Assembly: GCF_000372965.1 (NCBI RefSeq)
Contig: NZ_KB890024.1
Span: 2,792,839-2,856,838, forward strand
Direction of reading: 5' to 3'
DNA length: 64,000 bases
From: Hoeflea sp. 108
Lineage (GTDB): Bacteria; Pseudomonadota; Alphaproteobacteria; Rhizobiales; Rhizobiaceae
Of the stretch, positions 53,149 through 61,356 are shown one piece after another. A model generated the notes under the pieces. The model had not been told where the DNA came from. It saw only the letters and a list, made by a program, of their open reading frames with translations, and did not search any database. Position numbers and translations under genes: made by a program. Position 1 is the stretch's first letter. Each line of letters starts with the position of its first letter.

Positions 53149-54501
53149 ATGGACGCCTCAACGAAAGGCAAATTCGGCCGCCACCGCAAGATCATGCCGT
53201 TCGAGCCGGGCTCGGTGGAAGACCTGCGTGAGCAGGCCCGCACCAAGGCTGCCGGGCTCAACAGCCACATCCTTGGTTACGGCGCGCAAGCCGAAGCCGA
53301 ATGGGCAGCAGCCGGGATCGCGGCGCCCGACATGCCGGCAATGCGCCAATACCGGCTGCAGCGCATCCGTGCCGAACTCAGGCGGCGCGGCTATGCCGGC
53401 GCCCTGCTCTACGATCCCGTCAACATCCGCTATGCCACCGACTCGACCAACATGCAGCTATGGGTGGCGCACAATCCGACCCGCCACTGTTTCGTCGCGA
53501 CCGACGGCCCGGTGGTCCTGTTCGACTATTTTTCCTGCGAGCATTTGTCCGACCATTCCGGCATCGTCGACGAGGTTCGTCCGGCGGTGTCGTGGATGTA
53601 TCTCTACAGCGGCGAGTTGACCGACATGAAGGTCGAGCGCTGGGCGCAAGGCATTGCCGACGTCGTCCGCGAACATGGCGGCGGCGCCAGGCGCATCGCC
53701 GTCGACCACCTCGACCATGAGGGCGTCGACGCTCTTGCCAGGCTGGGCATTTCGGTCGGCAACGGCGAAGCGGTGATGGAAAACGCCCGCCTGATCAAAT
53801 CGCCGGACGAGATCCTGTGCATGCGCCGCTCAATCACAGCCTGCGAGGCGGCGATGGGCGAAATGGAGGCAGCACTTCGCCCTGGCATTTCCGAAAACGA
53901 GCTCTGGGCCGAACTGCATCGCGGCAACATCGCCCGCGGCGGCGAATGGATCGAGACCCGGCTGCTGGCATCGGGCCCGCGCACCAATCCGTGGTTCCAG
54001 GAATGCTCGTCGCGTGTTGTCGAGGCGGGCGACCTCGTCGCCTTCGACACCGACCTCATCGGCCCCTACGGTTTTTGCGCCGACCTGTCGCGGACCTGGC
54101 TGTGCGGCGATGGCGACCCCACTGATGAACAGCGCGAGCTCTACAGGATCGCCGCCGACCAGATCGCCTACAACACCGCGCTGCTGAAACCCGGCATCGG
54201 CTTCCGCGAACTGGTCGAGCGTGCAGCCGTGCCGCCGCCCGACTGCTATCCAGCGCGTTATGGCGTGCTGTTTCATGGCGTCGGCCTCGCAGACGAATAT
54301 CCCACCCTACCCCATGCCTCCGACTGGACTGCCGACACGCCGGACGGTGTGCTGGAACCAGGCATGGTGGTCTGCGTCGAAAGCTATATTGGCCGCCTCG
54401 GCGGGCACGAAGGCGTCAAGATCGAGGAACAGATCCTGATTACCGAAACCGGCTACGAGCAGCTGTCGAGCTACCCGCTGGACAAGCGCCTGCTCGGTTA
54501 G
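53149..54501 (+). CDS. DddP-type M24 metallopeptidase-fold protein (DMSP lyase family)
   Basis: The 450-residue protein is close to DddP in several conserved blocks: NIRYATDSTNMQLWVAHNPT, RGGEWIETRLLASGPRTNPW, FDTDLIGPYGFCADLSRTWL, and LFHGVGLADEYPT. Metal-binding Asp, His and Glu of the M24 fold are present. The His and the Asp six residues later (HGVGLAD) match the catalytic region of DddP. DddP cleaves DMSP to dimethylsulfide and acrylate. It follows the dehydrogenase gene across a repeat. The activity in this host is not established. Confidence 0.72.
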   Translation: MDASTKGKFGRHRKIMPFEPGSVEDLREQARTKAAGLNSHILGYGAQAEAEWAAAGIAAPDMPAMRQYRLQRIRAELRRRGYAGALLYDPVNIRYATDSTNMQLWVAHNPTRHCFVATDGPVVLFDYFSCEHLSDHSGIVDEVRPAVSWMYLYSGELTDMKVERWAQGIADVVREHGGGARRIAVDHLDHEGVDALARLGISVGNGEAVMENARLIKSPDEILCMRRSITACEAAMGEMEAALRPGISENELWAELHRGNIARGGEWIETRLLASGPRTNPWFQECSSRVVEAGDLVAFDTDLIGPYGFCADLSRTWLCGDGDPTDEQRELYRIAADQIAYNTALLKPGIGFRELVERAAVPPPDCYPARYGVLFHGVGLADEYPTLPHASDWTADTPDGVLEPGMVVCVESYIGRLGGHEGVKIEEQILITETGYEQLSSYPLDKRLLG

Positions 54502-54600
54502 CGGCCAGGACCAAAGGGCCGCGAAGCAAACCGCAGCAGGCTTTCGGAAGGCGCGCTCCGTTCATCGAAACACTGCGCGTCCATTCGGAGGCACAAAGCT

Positions 54601-55401
54601 CTAAGCCAGAAGCGCCTCTACAAGCACCCCGACGACAGCCTCCGGCGTTGTTCTGGAGGTGATATAGGGCAATCCCTTGCGCTTGGCCGTCCAGCCGACG
54701 ACCACGACCTCTTTGGCGGCAGGCTCGAAACGCTGGGCCAGCGCCCAGCTCTGGCAATCGACGGTCGCGACATCGGCCCGCCCTTGGGCGATTGCCACGA
54801 TCGACGCCCGGTGCCCGCCGCTTTCATGGAGATCAGGGAAGATCGCCAGACTCTCGCCCAGCGCGGCCAGATCGCGCGAAATGCCGACGTAGCCGGACAT
54901 CGAATCATGGCTGTTGAAGGCAAAACGCTTGCCGCGCATCAGATCGAGCGGCACGGATGCTGCCTCGCCCCGAGGCGCCGGCACGTCACCGGCGACCACG
55001 CCACGCCGCATGACAATGGCGCTGGAATAGTCACCTCCGCGCCCGCCCTCGACGCCGTCATAGCTCGGTTGGCCGATGACGCGCACATCGCCGGCGAGGC
55101 CGGTTGTTTCCATCGGCCCCCAGCAGGTCTGGCCGAACAAGAGCCGCGGATGCCTCCAGAGCGTCGGCAGGTGGAGTTCGTCGGGCGGCAGCGTCGCAGG
55201 ATCTGGCGCGACCAGTTCGCTTGCGGCGTTGCGGATGCCGCCGGAAACCGCTGGCATGTCGCCATTGCGCCTGACAACGGAAACGGGCGCATCGACGCCC
55301 ATGACGTGCAGCCGGTCGCGCAGTTGCGCCCATCGGGCGTCGACTTCGGCCCGCATCTCGGGCCAGTCATACATGGGCAATGCGGCGATGAAGTCGCTCA
55401 T
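54601..55401 (-). CDS. PhnD-like phosphate/phosphonate-type binding protein
   Basis: The 266-residue protein has the PhnD-type fold (RLLFGQTCWGPMETTGLAGD, then GKRFAFNSHDSMSGYVGISR). Its first residues (MSDFIAALPMYDWPEMRAEV) are not a signal peptide, so it is not an ordinary periplasmic binding protein. A ligand-sensing or non-transport use is possible. It lies between the DddP-type gene and a desaturase, on the opposite strand from the former, with no transport genes nearby. Confidence 0.75.
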   Translation of the reverse strand: MSDFIAALPMYDWPEMRAEVDARWAQLRDRLHVMGVDAPVSVVRRNGDMPAVSGGIRNAASELVAPDPATLPPDELHLPTLWRHPRLLFGQTCWGPMETTGLAGDVRVIGQPSYDGVEGGRGGDYSSAIVMRRGVVAGDVPAPRGEAASVPLDLMRGKRFAFNSHDSMSGYVGISRDLAALGESLAIFPDLHESGGHRASIVAIAQGRADVATVDCQSWALAQRFEPAAKEVVVVGWTAKRKGLPYITSRTTPEAVVGVLVEALLA

Positions 55402-55448
55402 GATGTCATTTCAGGCTTGAATGCAGATCAGGGCAAGCAGAACCGATA

Positions 55449-56459
55449 TCATTCCTTCGGTGGTTCCGCTGGCACGGGAGCAGTGCCCAGGCCGTTGACG
55501 TTGCGCGCCCTGACACGCGGCGCAAATGCCCTGCCCGGCTCGGGCGCGCGGCGCAGTGCCGGATGGCAGACCGGCTCCTTGGCGCGGAACGCATAGGCGC
55601 GCACCAGCGACAGGTAGTTCGGATAAGCATAGCCCTTGTTGAGCTTGAGCCAGTGCTCGCGGCGTTCGCGAAACAGCGCCGGCAGCTTGTACCAGGCAAC
55701 CGTCGGGCTCTTGTGGTGGACGAAGTGCAGGTTGTTGTTGAGGAACAGGATCGCCAGCGGCGAACGCTCGACGATGACAGTGCGCCCTTCCGGATGCTCC
55801 GACCACTGATGCTCGGCGAATGTACGGATCGAGATCAGCGAATGTCCGAGCCATACCGGCACCAGCACATAGAGCCAGAGCGGCAGGCCGAAGCCAAACT
55901 GGATCACCGGCAACACGATGGCGAGCCCTGCGGCGTGCAGCAGCCACGCCTTGCGGATGGCCTTGTCGCCAGCGGCAATCGCCTTGGCGTCGTCAATGAA
56001 GAAGCCGATGCAGGAGAGCAGCGGCCCGAGCACGAAGCGACCGGCCATGGTGTTGTTGACCTTGAGCACGAACTTCATCGCCTCCGGCAGGTCGTCGTGC
56101 TGCCACAGCGCCCGGTAGTAGCTCTCCGGATCGTCGAACGGGTCGGTCAGCTTGTCGTCGGCATGGTGGCGCAGGTGGATGGTCTTGAAGCGCCTGTAGG
56201 GCCACAGCAATCCGATCGGCAGCGAAACCAGCGCCTCGTTGAGGCGCGCGTTGCGCGTCGGGTGTCCGTGCAGCACCTCGTGGACCAGCGACGACTGCAG
56301 CCCAACCGTCAAAATCATCAGCGCCAGCGCCACCAGGGGATAGTTCGGCCAGATTAAGAAGCCCGCCACCAGCCACGCACCGTAACAGGCGGCGATGAGA
56401 AATACCGTCGGCCACTCGACCGCCGTGGCCGTGCCGCGCCTTTTGCCTCGCTGTGCCAT
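55449..56459 (-). CDS. Membrane fatty-acid desaturase family protein
   Basis: The 336-residue membrane enzyme has the three His boxes of desaturases: HEVLHGH, HLRHHADD and HFVHHKSPTVAWYKLP. It should use iron and electrons to introduce a double bond or hydroxyl. The start at 56459 was chosen from AGG 9 bases upstream; a longer frame begins at 56552. It is divergent from the XRE regulator at 56677, which may control it. Confidence 0.83.
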   Translation of the reverse strand: MAQRGKRRGTATAVEWPTVFLIAACYGAWLVAGFLIWPNYPLVALALMILTVGLQSSLVHEVLHGHPTRNARLNEALVSLPIGLLWPYRRFKTIHLRHHADDKLTDPFDDPESYYRALWQHDDLPEAMKFVLKVNNTMAGRFVLGPLLSCIGFFIDDAKAIAAGDKAIRKAWLLHAAGLAIVLPVIQFGFGLPLWLYVLVPVWLGHSLISIRTFAEHQWSEHPEGRTVIVERSPLAILFLNNNLHFVHHKSPTVAWYKLPALFRERREHWLKLNKGYAYPNYLSLVRAYAFRAKEPVCHPALRRAPEPGRAFAPRVRARNVNGLGTAPVPAEPPKE

Positions 56460-56500
56460 GCTTATGCCTGCTGTCCCCGAATGCTGGAACCTAATGATTC

Positions 56501-56560
56501 CTGACATAATGTTGTCAGTAATCATGCGCTGCTTCAACGCGACAATGCGCACATAATGTT
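56501..56560. promoter_or_regulatory. Repeated ACATAATGTT operator candidate
   Basis: The decamer ACATAATGTT occurs twice, at 56504-56513 and 56551-56560, 47 bases apart. The first copy is inside a perfect inverted repeat CTGACA...TGTCAG (56501-56518). Both lie between the divergent desaturase and XRE regulator genes, where an operator for the regulator is expected. No experimental motif is known to me. Confidence 0.45.
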
Positions 56561-56676
56561 TACATTGCGCTGCTTAGGCCGCAGATGTTACACTTAGTAA
56601 ACACACAGGACGATGAATCTATTTTCCGCAGGCAAACTTGCCCTCGGGGCAATTTGAATCCGGGAGGTGCCAGGGC

Positions 56677-57525
56677 ATGGACAAACGCGATCTATCTGAT
56701 GTCTTCAGGGAGCGCCTGCGCATCCTCGTGCAGCGCTCGGGCCAGAACCAGTCGGCCTTTGCCGCATCTGTCGGCATCGACCGCTCGGCGCTGTCGCAGC
56801 TTCTGTCAGGCACCACCACGCGCCTTCCGCGCGCCGAGACGCTGCTGACGATCGTCTCGGTCCACAAGGTGTCGCTCGACTGGCTGCTCGGCGTCAGCCA
56901 GGACGAAGGCATGACCGGCGAAATCCGCGAAAGCCTGGAGATCGAGGAGGCGTCGGGCGGCTTCGAGCGCACGCTCATCGCCAAATGGCACGCGGAAGCT
57001 GCCGGCACCAAGATCCGCTACGTGCCGGCGGGCATTCCCGATCTGCTGCGCACCGAGGCGCTGGTCGACTACGAGGCCGACATCTCTAACAAGAGCCGCG
57101 AGACGCAGGCCGGCGAGACCCAGTACCGCATCGACTACAACAGGCGCCCCGAGACCGACATGGAGGTCTGCATGCCGCGCCACACGCTGGAGATCTTCGC
57201 CCGTGGGCTCGGCGTATGGTCCGGTTTCCCCGATCGCCATCGCAAGGCGCAGCTGCGCCATATGGCCGATCTGCTCGACGACCTTTATCCGACATTCCGG
57301 CTGTTTCTCTATGACGGCCGCCTGCGCTATTCCGTCCCTTATACGATCTTCGGTCAGGCGCGTGCGGCCATCTATGTCGGCGACATGTATCTGGTGCTCT
57401 ATGCGACCGAGCCGATCCGCACGCTGACCCGCCATTTCGAGCAGCTGATCCGCGCCGCCGACATCAACCCGCATGAGACGGCAGGTTTTGCCCGCAAGCT
57501 GGCGAACTCGTTCTTCACGAGTTGA
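56677..57525 (+). CDS. XRE-family transcriptional regulator with C-terminal sensor region
   Basis: The 282-residue protein has an N-terminal XRE helix-turn-helix (NQSAFAASVGIDRSALSQLL). The remaining 200 residues look like a sensing domain with no named family (RYSVPYTIFGQARAAIYVGD). GGGAGG lies about 12 bases before the ATG at 56677. It is divergent from the desaturase gene and is followed by the DUF1989 gene, so either may be its target. Confidence 0.83.
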   Translation: MDKRDLSDVFRERLRILVQRSGQNQSAFAASVGIDRSALSQLLSGTTTRLPRAETLLTIVSVHKVSLDWLLGVSQDEGMTGEIRESLEIEEASGGFERTLIAKWHAEAAGTKIRYVPAGIPDLLRTEALVDYEADISNKSRETQAGETQYRIDYNRRPETDMEVCMPRHTLEIFARGLGVWSGFPDRHRKAQLRHMADLLDDLYPTFRLFLYDGRLRYSVPYTIFGQARAAIYVGDMYLVLYATEPIRTLTRHFEQLIRAADINPHETAGFARKLANSFFTS

Positions 57526-57593
57526 CCGCTTACCTCAGGCATAGTTGAAGTTCGCGCAACGATCCCGCAAGCCGCTCTCCAGAGGGAAAATCC

Positions 57594-58196
57594 GTGCACA
57601 GCATCGTCATCCCGCCGCAATCCGGCCGCGCCCTGCGCGTCAGCAAGGGCGAGCTTGTCCGCATCACCGATGTGAAGGGCCAGCAGGTGGCCGACCTCTG
57701 GGCATTCACATCGGACATGAAGGACTGGCTGAGCACGTCGAACACCCGCGACATCGGCGAACGGCTGTTCCCCAAGGTTGGCGAACATTTCTACGGCACG
57801 ACGGGAAACAAGCTGCTGACGCTGATCGAGGACGCATCGCCGGGCCCGCACGACATGCTGTATCCGGCCTGCAACCATGCTCTTTACGTTCGTGCCGGAT
57901 TCGACCAGCACCCCAATTGCCAGGACAATCTGCACGCCGCCCTCGCCTCGGAAGGCCTCGTCTTGCCCTTCACGCCGGATCCGGTCGACCTGTTCCAGAA
58001 CTCACTGCCCCAGCCCGACGGCACGATCGACGTATTTGCCTCGATCAATCCGCCCGGCGGCAACGTCACCCTGCGCGCCGAATGTGACCTGCTGGTCGTG
58101 GTCACCGCCTGCTCGGTCGACCACTACCCGACCAACGGCGGCATCTGCACCGAGATTGCGGTCGAGGTGTTCGCCGGCGGCGACACCGGACATTGA
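57594..58196 (+). CDS. DUF1989 (urea carboxylase-associated) family protein
   Basis: The 200-residue protein has the DUF1989 regions GELVRITDVKGQQVADLWAF and LYPACNHALYVRAG, with potential metal residues. The family is named for association with urea carboxylase, but no urea genes are in the window. The start is GTG with AGAGGG upstream. It lies 45 bases before the betaine-homocysteine methyltransferase, so a link to amine or methyl metabolism is possible. Confidence 0.8.
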   Translation: MHSIVIPPQSGRALRVSKGELVRITDVKGQQVADLWAFTSDMKDWLSTSNTRDIGERLFPKVGEHFYGTTGNKLLTLIEDASPGPHDMLYPACNHALYVRAGFDQHPNCQDNLHAALASEGLVLPFTPDPVDLFQNSLPQPDGTIDVFASINPPGGNVTLRAECDLLVVVTACSVDHYPTNGGICTEIAVEVFAGGDTGH

Positions 58197-58202
58197 CGAG
58201 AC

Positions 58203-58218
58203 ATAAAGACTTCTTTAT
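58203..58218 (+). promoter_or_regulatory. Inverted-repeat operator upstream of bmt, candidate
   Basis: ATAAAGA and TCTTTAT form a perfect 7-bp inverted repeat with a 2-base spacer. It lies 24 bases before the bmt start. From memory it resembles the ATAAAGA-type operators of SahR/SamR regulators of methionine metabolism in alphaproteobacteria, but I cannot verify the consensus here. Confidence 0.42.
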
Positions 58219-58241
58219 ATCCTTATCCATCCTCCAGATAG

Positions 58242-59273
58242 ATGAAAGCCGTCTCGATGACCGCCAATCCGATCGATGCCCTGCTTGCTGAAAAAGGCGT
58301 TCTGCTTGCCGACGGTGCCACCGGCACCAATCTTTTCGGCATGGGCCTCGAGGCCGGCGAAGCGCCTGAGTTGTGGAACGAGAGCGCGCCCGAGAAGATC
58401 GAGACGCTGCACCAGAAATTCGTCGACGCCGGCGCCGACATCATCCTGACCAATTCCTTCGGCGGTACGCGCCATCGCCTGAAGCTCCACCACGCCCAGG
58501 ACCGCGTCTTCGAACTCAACAAGCGCGCCGCCGAAATCGCGCGTTCCGTCGCCGACAAGGCCGGCCGCAAGGTGATCGTCGCCGGTTCCGTCGGTCCGAC
58601 CGGCGAGTTGCTGGTGCCGCTCGGGGCGCTGACCTACGACCAGGCAGTGGACGCATTCGCCGAGCAGATAGAAGGCCTGAAGGCCGGTGGCGCCGAAGTC
58701 GCATGGATCGAAACGATGTCCGCGCCGGACGAAATCCGTGCGGCGGCCGAGGCTGCCATCCGCGTCGGCCTGCCCTACACCTACACGGGCTCGTTCGACA
58801 CCGCTGGCCGCACCATGATGGGCCTGTTGCCCAAGGACATCCATGCGGTGTCCGATGGCCTAACCGAGGCGCCGCTGGGCGTGGGCGCCAATTGCGGCGT
58901 CGGCGCCTCCGACATCCTGGCCTCGCTGCTCGACATGAGCGAAGCCAAGCCCGACGCCACCATCATCATCAAGGGCAATTGCGGTATCCCGGAATTCCGC
59001 GGCACCGAAATCCACTATTCGGGCACACCCGAGTTGATGTCGGACTATGTCCGCCTCGCGGTCGATGGCGGTGCGAAGATCATCGGCGGCTGCTGCGGCA
59101 CCTCGTTCGAGCACCTGGCCGCCATGCGCAAGGCGCTCGACGCCCACAAGAAGGACGCGCGCCCGACCGTCGAGGCGATCATCGAGCGCATCGGCCCGAT
59201 GCGCAACAAGCTTGCCGAAGCGAACGCTCCGGAAACGAGCGAAGGCCGCCGCGAGCGTCGCCGCCGCAGCTGA
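58242..59273 (+). CDS. bmt: Betaine-homocysteine S-methyltransferase
   Basis: The 343-residue Zn enzyme has the N-terminal substrate motif DGATGTNLFGMGLEAGEAPE. Its Zn-binding cysteines are GANCGVG and the GGCCGT pair near the C-terminus. It moves a methyl from glycine betaine to homocysteine, giving methionine and dimethylglycine. That product is the substrate of the dehydrogenase at 50494, so the two belong to one betaine pathway. A bmt gene has this role in Sinorhizobium meliloti. The start at 58242 is favoured; ATG 58257 is also possible. Confidence 0.87.
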   Translation: MKAVSMTANPIDALLAEKGVLLADGATGTNLFGMGLEAGEAPELWNESAPEKIETLHQKFVDAGADIILTNSFGGTRHRLKLHHAQDRVFELNKRAAEIARSVADKAGRKVIVAGSVGPTGELLVPLGALTYDQAVDAFAEQIEGLKAGGAEVAWIETMSAPDEIRAAAEAAIRVGLPYTYTGSFDTAGRTMMGLLPKDIHAVSDGLTEAPLGVGANCGVGASDILASLLDMSEAKPDATIIIKGNCGIPEFRGTEIHYSGTPELMSDYVRLAVDGGAKIIGGCCGTSFEHLAAMRKALDAHKKDARPTVEAIIERIGPMRNKLAEANAPETSEGRRERRRRS

Positions 59274-59304
59274 GACAATTCACTGGGGCTGTGCATTCTG
59301 TTTT

Positions 59305-59328
59305 CCGAAAATCGATTCCGATTTTCGG
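59305..59328. repeat. Rhizobial CCGAAAATCG palindrome
   Basis: A perfect 10-bp inverted repeat (CCGAAAATCG / CGATTTTCGG) with a 4-base loop lies between bmt and a convergent unknown gene. It is followed by GGGG rather than T. It is probably a dispersed element of Rhizobiales that may act as a weak terminator for both genes. Confidence 0.75.
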
Positions 59329-59344
59329 GGGCGATGCGCTGGCG

Positions 59345-59725
59345 TCAGCTGTTTTCTTCGTAGCGCGCAAGCGCCGACCTGACGTCGGTGCCGGCACCTT
59401 CGACCGGACGCATCATCATCACCGCATCCAACGTCCTGACGTCGGCCAGCTTTTCCATGGCTAGCCGGAAGCGTTCGTTGTTGAGCGCCGACCAGGCCGT
59501 GCGGTGGGCATCGTCGATGGCGCTCATCCGCGATGGCGACGGGCCTCGAACTGAGCCCTGCTCAACCTGCTGGATCGGCCTGGCGGGCACATAGATATGG
59601 CTGTTGGCGGCCGCCTGCTCGACCTGCGCCGCGTCGTTTGCGGCCTCCGGTCTCGCGGGCATCACCAAGGGGTCGGCGGTGCGAACATTCGAAACCGCAC
59701 CCGACATCACGCCACCAACCTGCAT
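59345..59725 (-). CDS. Hypothetical protein
   Basis: The 126-residue protein has an acidic, Ala-rich middle and a helical C-terminus (AWSALNNERFRLAMEKLADV, then a VEGAGTDVRSAL tail). It has no signal peptide and no recognisable domain. The ATG at 59725 follows a weak ribosome site; a TTG two codons before it is the alternative. A TAATAT -10-like element lies about 30 bases upstream. No function can be given. Confidence 0.6.
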   Translation of the reverse strand: MQVGGVMSGAVSNVRTADPLVMPARPEAANDAAQVEQAAANSHIYVPARPIQQVEQGSVRGPSPSRMSAIDDAHRTAWSALNNERFRLAMEKLADVRTLDAVMMMRPVEGAGTDVRSALARYEENS

Positions 59726-59863
59726 TCTCAAGCCACCCTTTGTTCACCCGCAGCTATATTAGCCAAGGATCGTTGCGATCAGGTTTTGGAAGAGCTCTGC
59801 CTTTAACTTGAATTGTTCGTAACGGCTCGCAAATCTGGCCTTTTGCTCAGTTTTGCACAAAAA

Positions 59864-59887
59864 AGCTCCCGCCTTGCGACGGGAGCT
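59864..59887 (-). terminator. Rho-independent terminator of the PadR gene
   Basis: An 8-bp stem (AGCTCCCG / CGGGAGCT) with an 8-base loop is followed on the reverse strand by TTTTT. It is just downstream of the padR stop codon. Confidence 0.87.
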
Positions 59888-59912
59888 CCAGCAGTCTTGC
59901 GGGTCTCGGGAA

Positions 59913-60503
59913 TCAGAGGTCTTCGAGGTCGCGGCGCGCCTTCTTGAGGATCTCGCGTGCCTTCTCGGCCTGCTCAGCCGTCAGCGAGCCGCTGCGCAGC
60001 CGGCTGAACACGGCGAAGTTCAGCGCCTTGACCTCGTCGCCGAGGGCGACTCCACTGACCTGGGTCGAGTTTTCCTCGATCTGGCCATTGATCTTGGCCA
60101 GCTCGGCGGCGTTTTCGTCCAGATAGGCCTGGCCTGCTTCGGTGATCGAATAGAGCTTCTTGTTGCCGTTGGCGACGGAGACGACGAGGTCGGCCTCCTC
60201 CAGCATCTGCAGCATCGGATAGATCGCACCCGGGCTCGGGCTGTAGGCGCCCTGGAATTTAGCCTCCAGAGCCTTGATGATGTCGTAGCCGTGGCGCGGC
60301 TCCTCCGCGATCAGGCCGAGCACGACCAGGCGCAGCGCGCCGGGATCGAACATGCGCGGGCCGCGGCCGCCGAAGGGTCCGCCGCGATGGCGGCCGAAGG
60401 GACCGCCGCGACCGTGGCGGCCGCCGCCCCTGCCGCCTTCGTTCTGGCCCGACATGGACCATTCTCCGCGGCAACGATCGTTGAAATTGGGGTGATTGAA
60501 CAT
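59913..60503 (-). CDS. PadR-family regulator with Gly/Arg/His-rich N-terminus
   Basis: The 196-residue protein has a PadR winged helix-turn-helix (LRLVVLGLIAEEPRHGYDII, SPSPGAIYPMLQMLEEADLV) and a helical C-terminal dimer region. The first 50 residues are rich in Gly, Arg and His (GGRGGGRHGRGGPFGRHRGG), which is odd for PadR and might bind metal. The start at 60503 has GGAGAGG 7 bases upstream. An AT-rich palindrome in its promoter region is the likely autoregulatory site. Confidence 0.87.
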   Translation of the reverse strand: MFNHPNFNDRCRGEWSMSGQNEGGRGGGRHGRGGPFGRHRGGPFGGRGPRMFDPGALRLVVLGLIAEEPRHGYDIIKALEAKFQGAYSPSPGAIYPMLQMLEEADLVVSVANGNKKLYSITEAGQAYLDENAAELAKINGQIEENSTQVSGVALGDEVKALNFAVFSRLRSGSLTAEQAEKAREILKKARRDLEDL

Positions 60504-60539
60504 GTGAGTACCTCTCCAGGATGTTTGCTTCATGCCGCT

Positions 60540-60562
60540 ATATCTATTCAAAGATATATCTT
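60540..60562. promoter_or_regulatory. PadR operator candidate
   Basis: Two overlapping palindromes lie in an AT-rich stretch: ATATCT-N6-AGATAT (60540-60557) and the perfect AAGATATATCTT (60551-60562). They are 37-60 bases before the PadR start codon, as expected for autoregulation. Confidence 0.55.
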
Positions 60563-60750
60563 TTGCAAGATAGAACGTAACGATTTCTGCGCCCGCGGCT
60601 GGACCGCGTGCGGAAAAGGGCGGGCAAGGACTTCCCTTTCCAGCCTGTTGCCAGATCGGTTTTCCGATGATTTTCAGATAGTTACAGGTGAATAGATATG
60701 TTCTGGCGAGCACTTCGGCTGCCGATAGAAAATTTCGCTTCGCCAGACGT

Positions 60751-61197
60751 CTAGGTGCCGACAACCATGTCGCTCAGGACATTACTGAAGTGCTTTTCCT
60801 GTCTCTCCAGCCACTCGTAGGCCTGTGGCCAGTTGGCCGGATCGATCATTGCGACCCGATGGTTGGACAGATAGCAGAGGGCATACTCGCCACGCAGGCT
60901 GACGCCGAGCGCCTTGCCCAACGCCGGCTCGAAGGCTGACAGCCGGTTCAAGGTGGTTGTAAAACCCTCGCCGCGTTGGCCCCTGACGAACAGCCCGACG
61001 CTTCGGTTGGTCAGGTAGAGTGAAACCACCAGATCGTCGGCGACATGCCGCCAGCGCGAATAGAGGCTGCCATGGCGTATCCTGGGGTCGTTGCGGCGAG
61101 CGAGATAGCCGTCCCAGAAAATCTTGATCTCACGCGACGACAGCGAGCGCAGGCCGCCATGCGCGATATCCCATTCGTCAAGCTGCCGGTCAGCCAT
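60751..61197 (-). CDS. Hypothetical protein
   Basis: The 148-residue protein has a mixed helical and beta-rich pattern (REIKIFWDGYLARRNDPRIR, VVSLYLTNRSVGLFVRGQRG) and no signal peptide. I do not recognise a family. GGAGA lies before the ATG at 61197; the frame extends to 61218. It is downstream of the vWA protein gene on the same strand but is separated from it by tandem hairpins, so it is probably expressed at a lower level or independently. Confidence 0.62.
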   Translation of the reverse strand: MADRQLDEWDIAHGGLRSLSSREIKIFWDGYLARRNDPRIRHGSLYSRWRHVADDLVVSLYLTNRSVGLFVRGQRGEGFTTTLNRLSAFEPALGKALGVSLRGEYALCYLSNHRVAMIDPANWPQAYEWLERQEKHFSNVLSDMVVGT

Positions 61198-61231
61198 CAA
61201 CATTCTCCGAAGCGCCACCCGTTTTCGGCTG

Positions 61232-61325
61232 GCCGCCTAGAGATCACAAAAGAACGGCCGGCGGAAAGCCCCCTTTCCGCCGCCTGGAGATCATTGAAGA
61301 ATGGCCGGCGGAAAGCCCCCTTTCC
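61232..61325. repeat. Tandem 47-bp repeat with two terminator-like hairpins
   Basis: Two 47-base units (61232-61278 and 61279-61325) are tandem copies that differ at a few bases. Each contains a perfect stem GGCGGAAAG / CTTTCCGCC with a 4-base loop; the second extends to 13 bp. They lie between the vWA gene and the hypothetical gene and probably slow or stop transcription from the vWA side. A third partial GGCCGG copy follows. Confidence 0.85.
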
Positions 61326-61356
61326 GCCGGCCGGCCCACCTGCCCCAGCGGTACCT

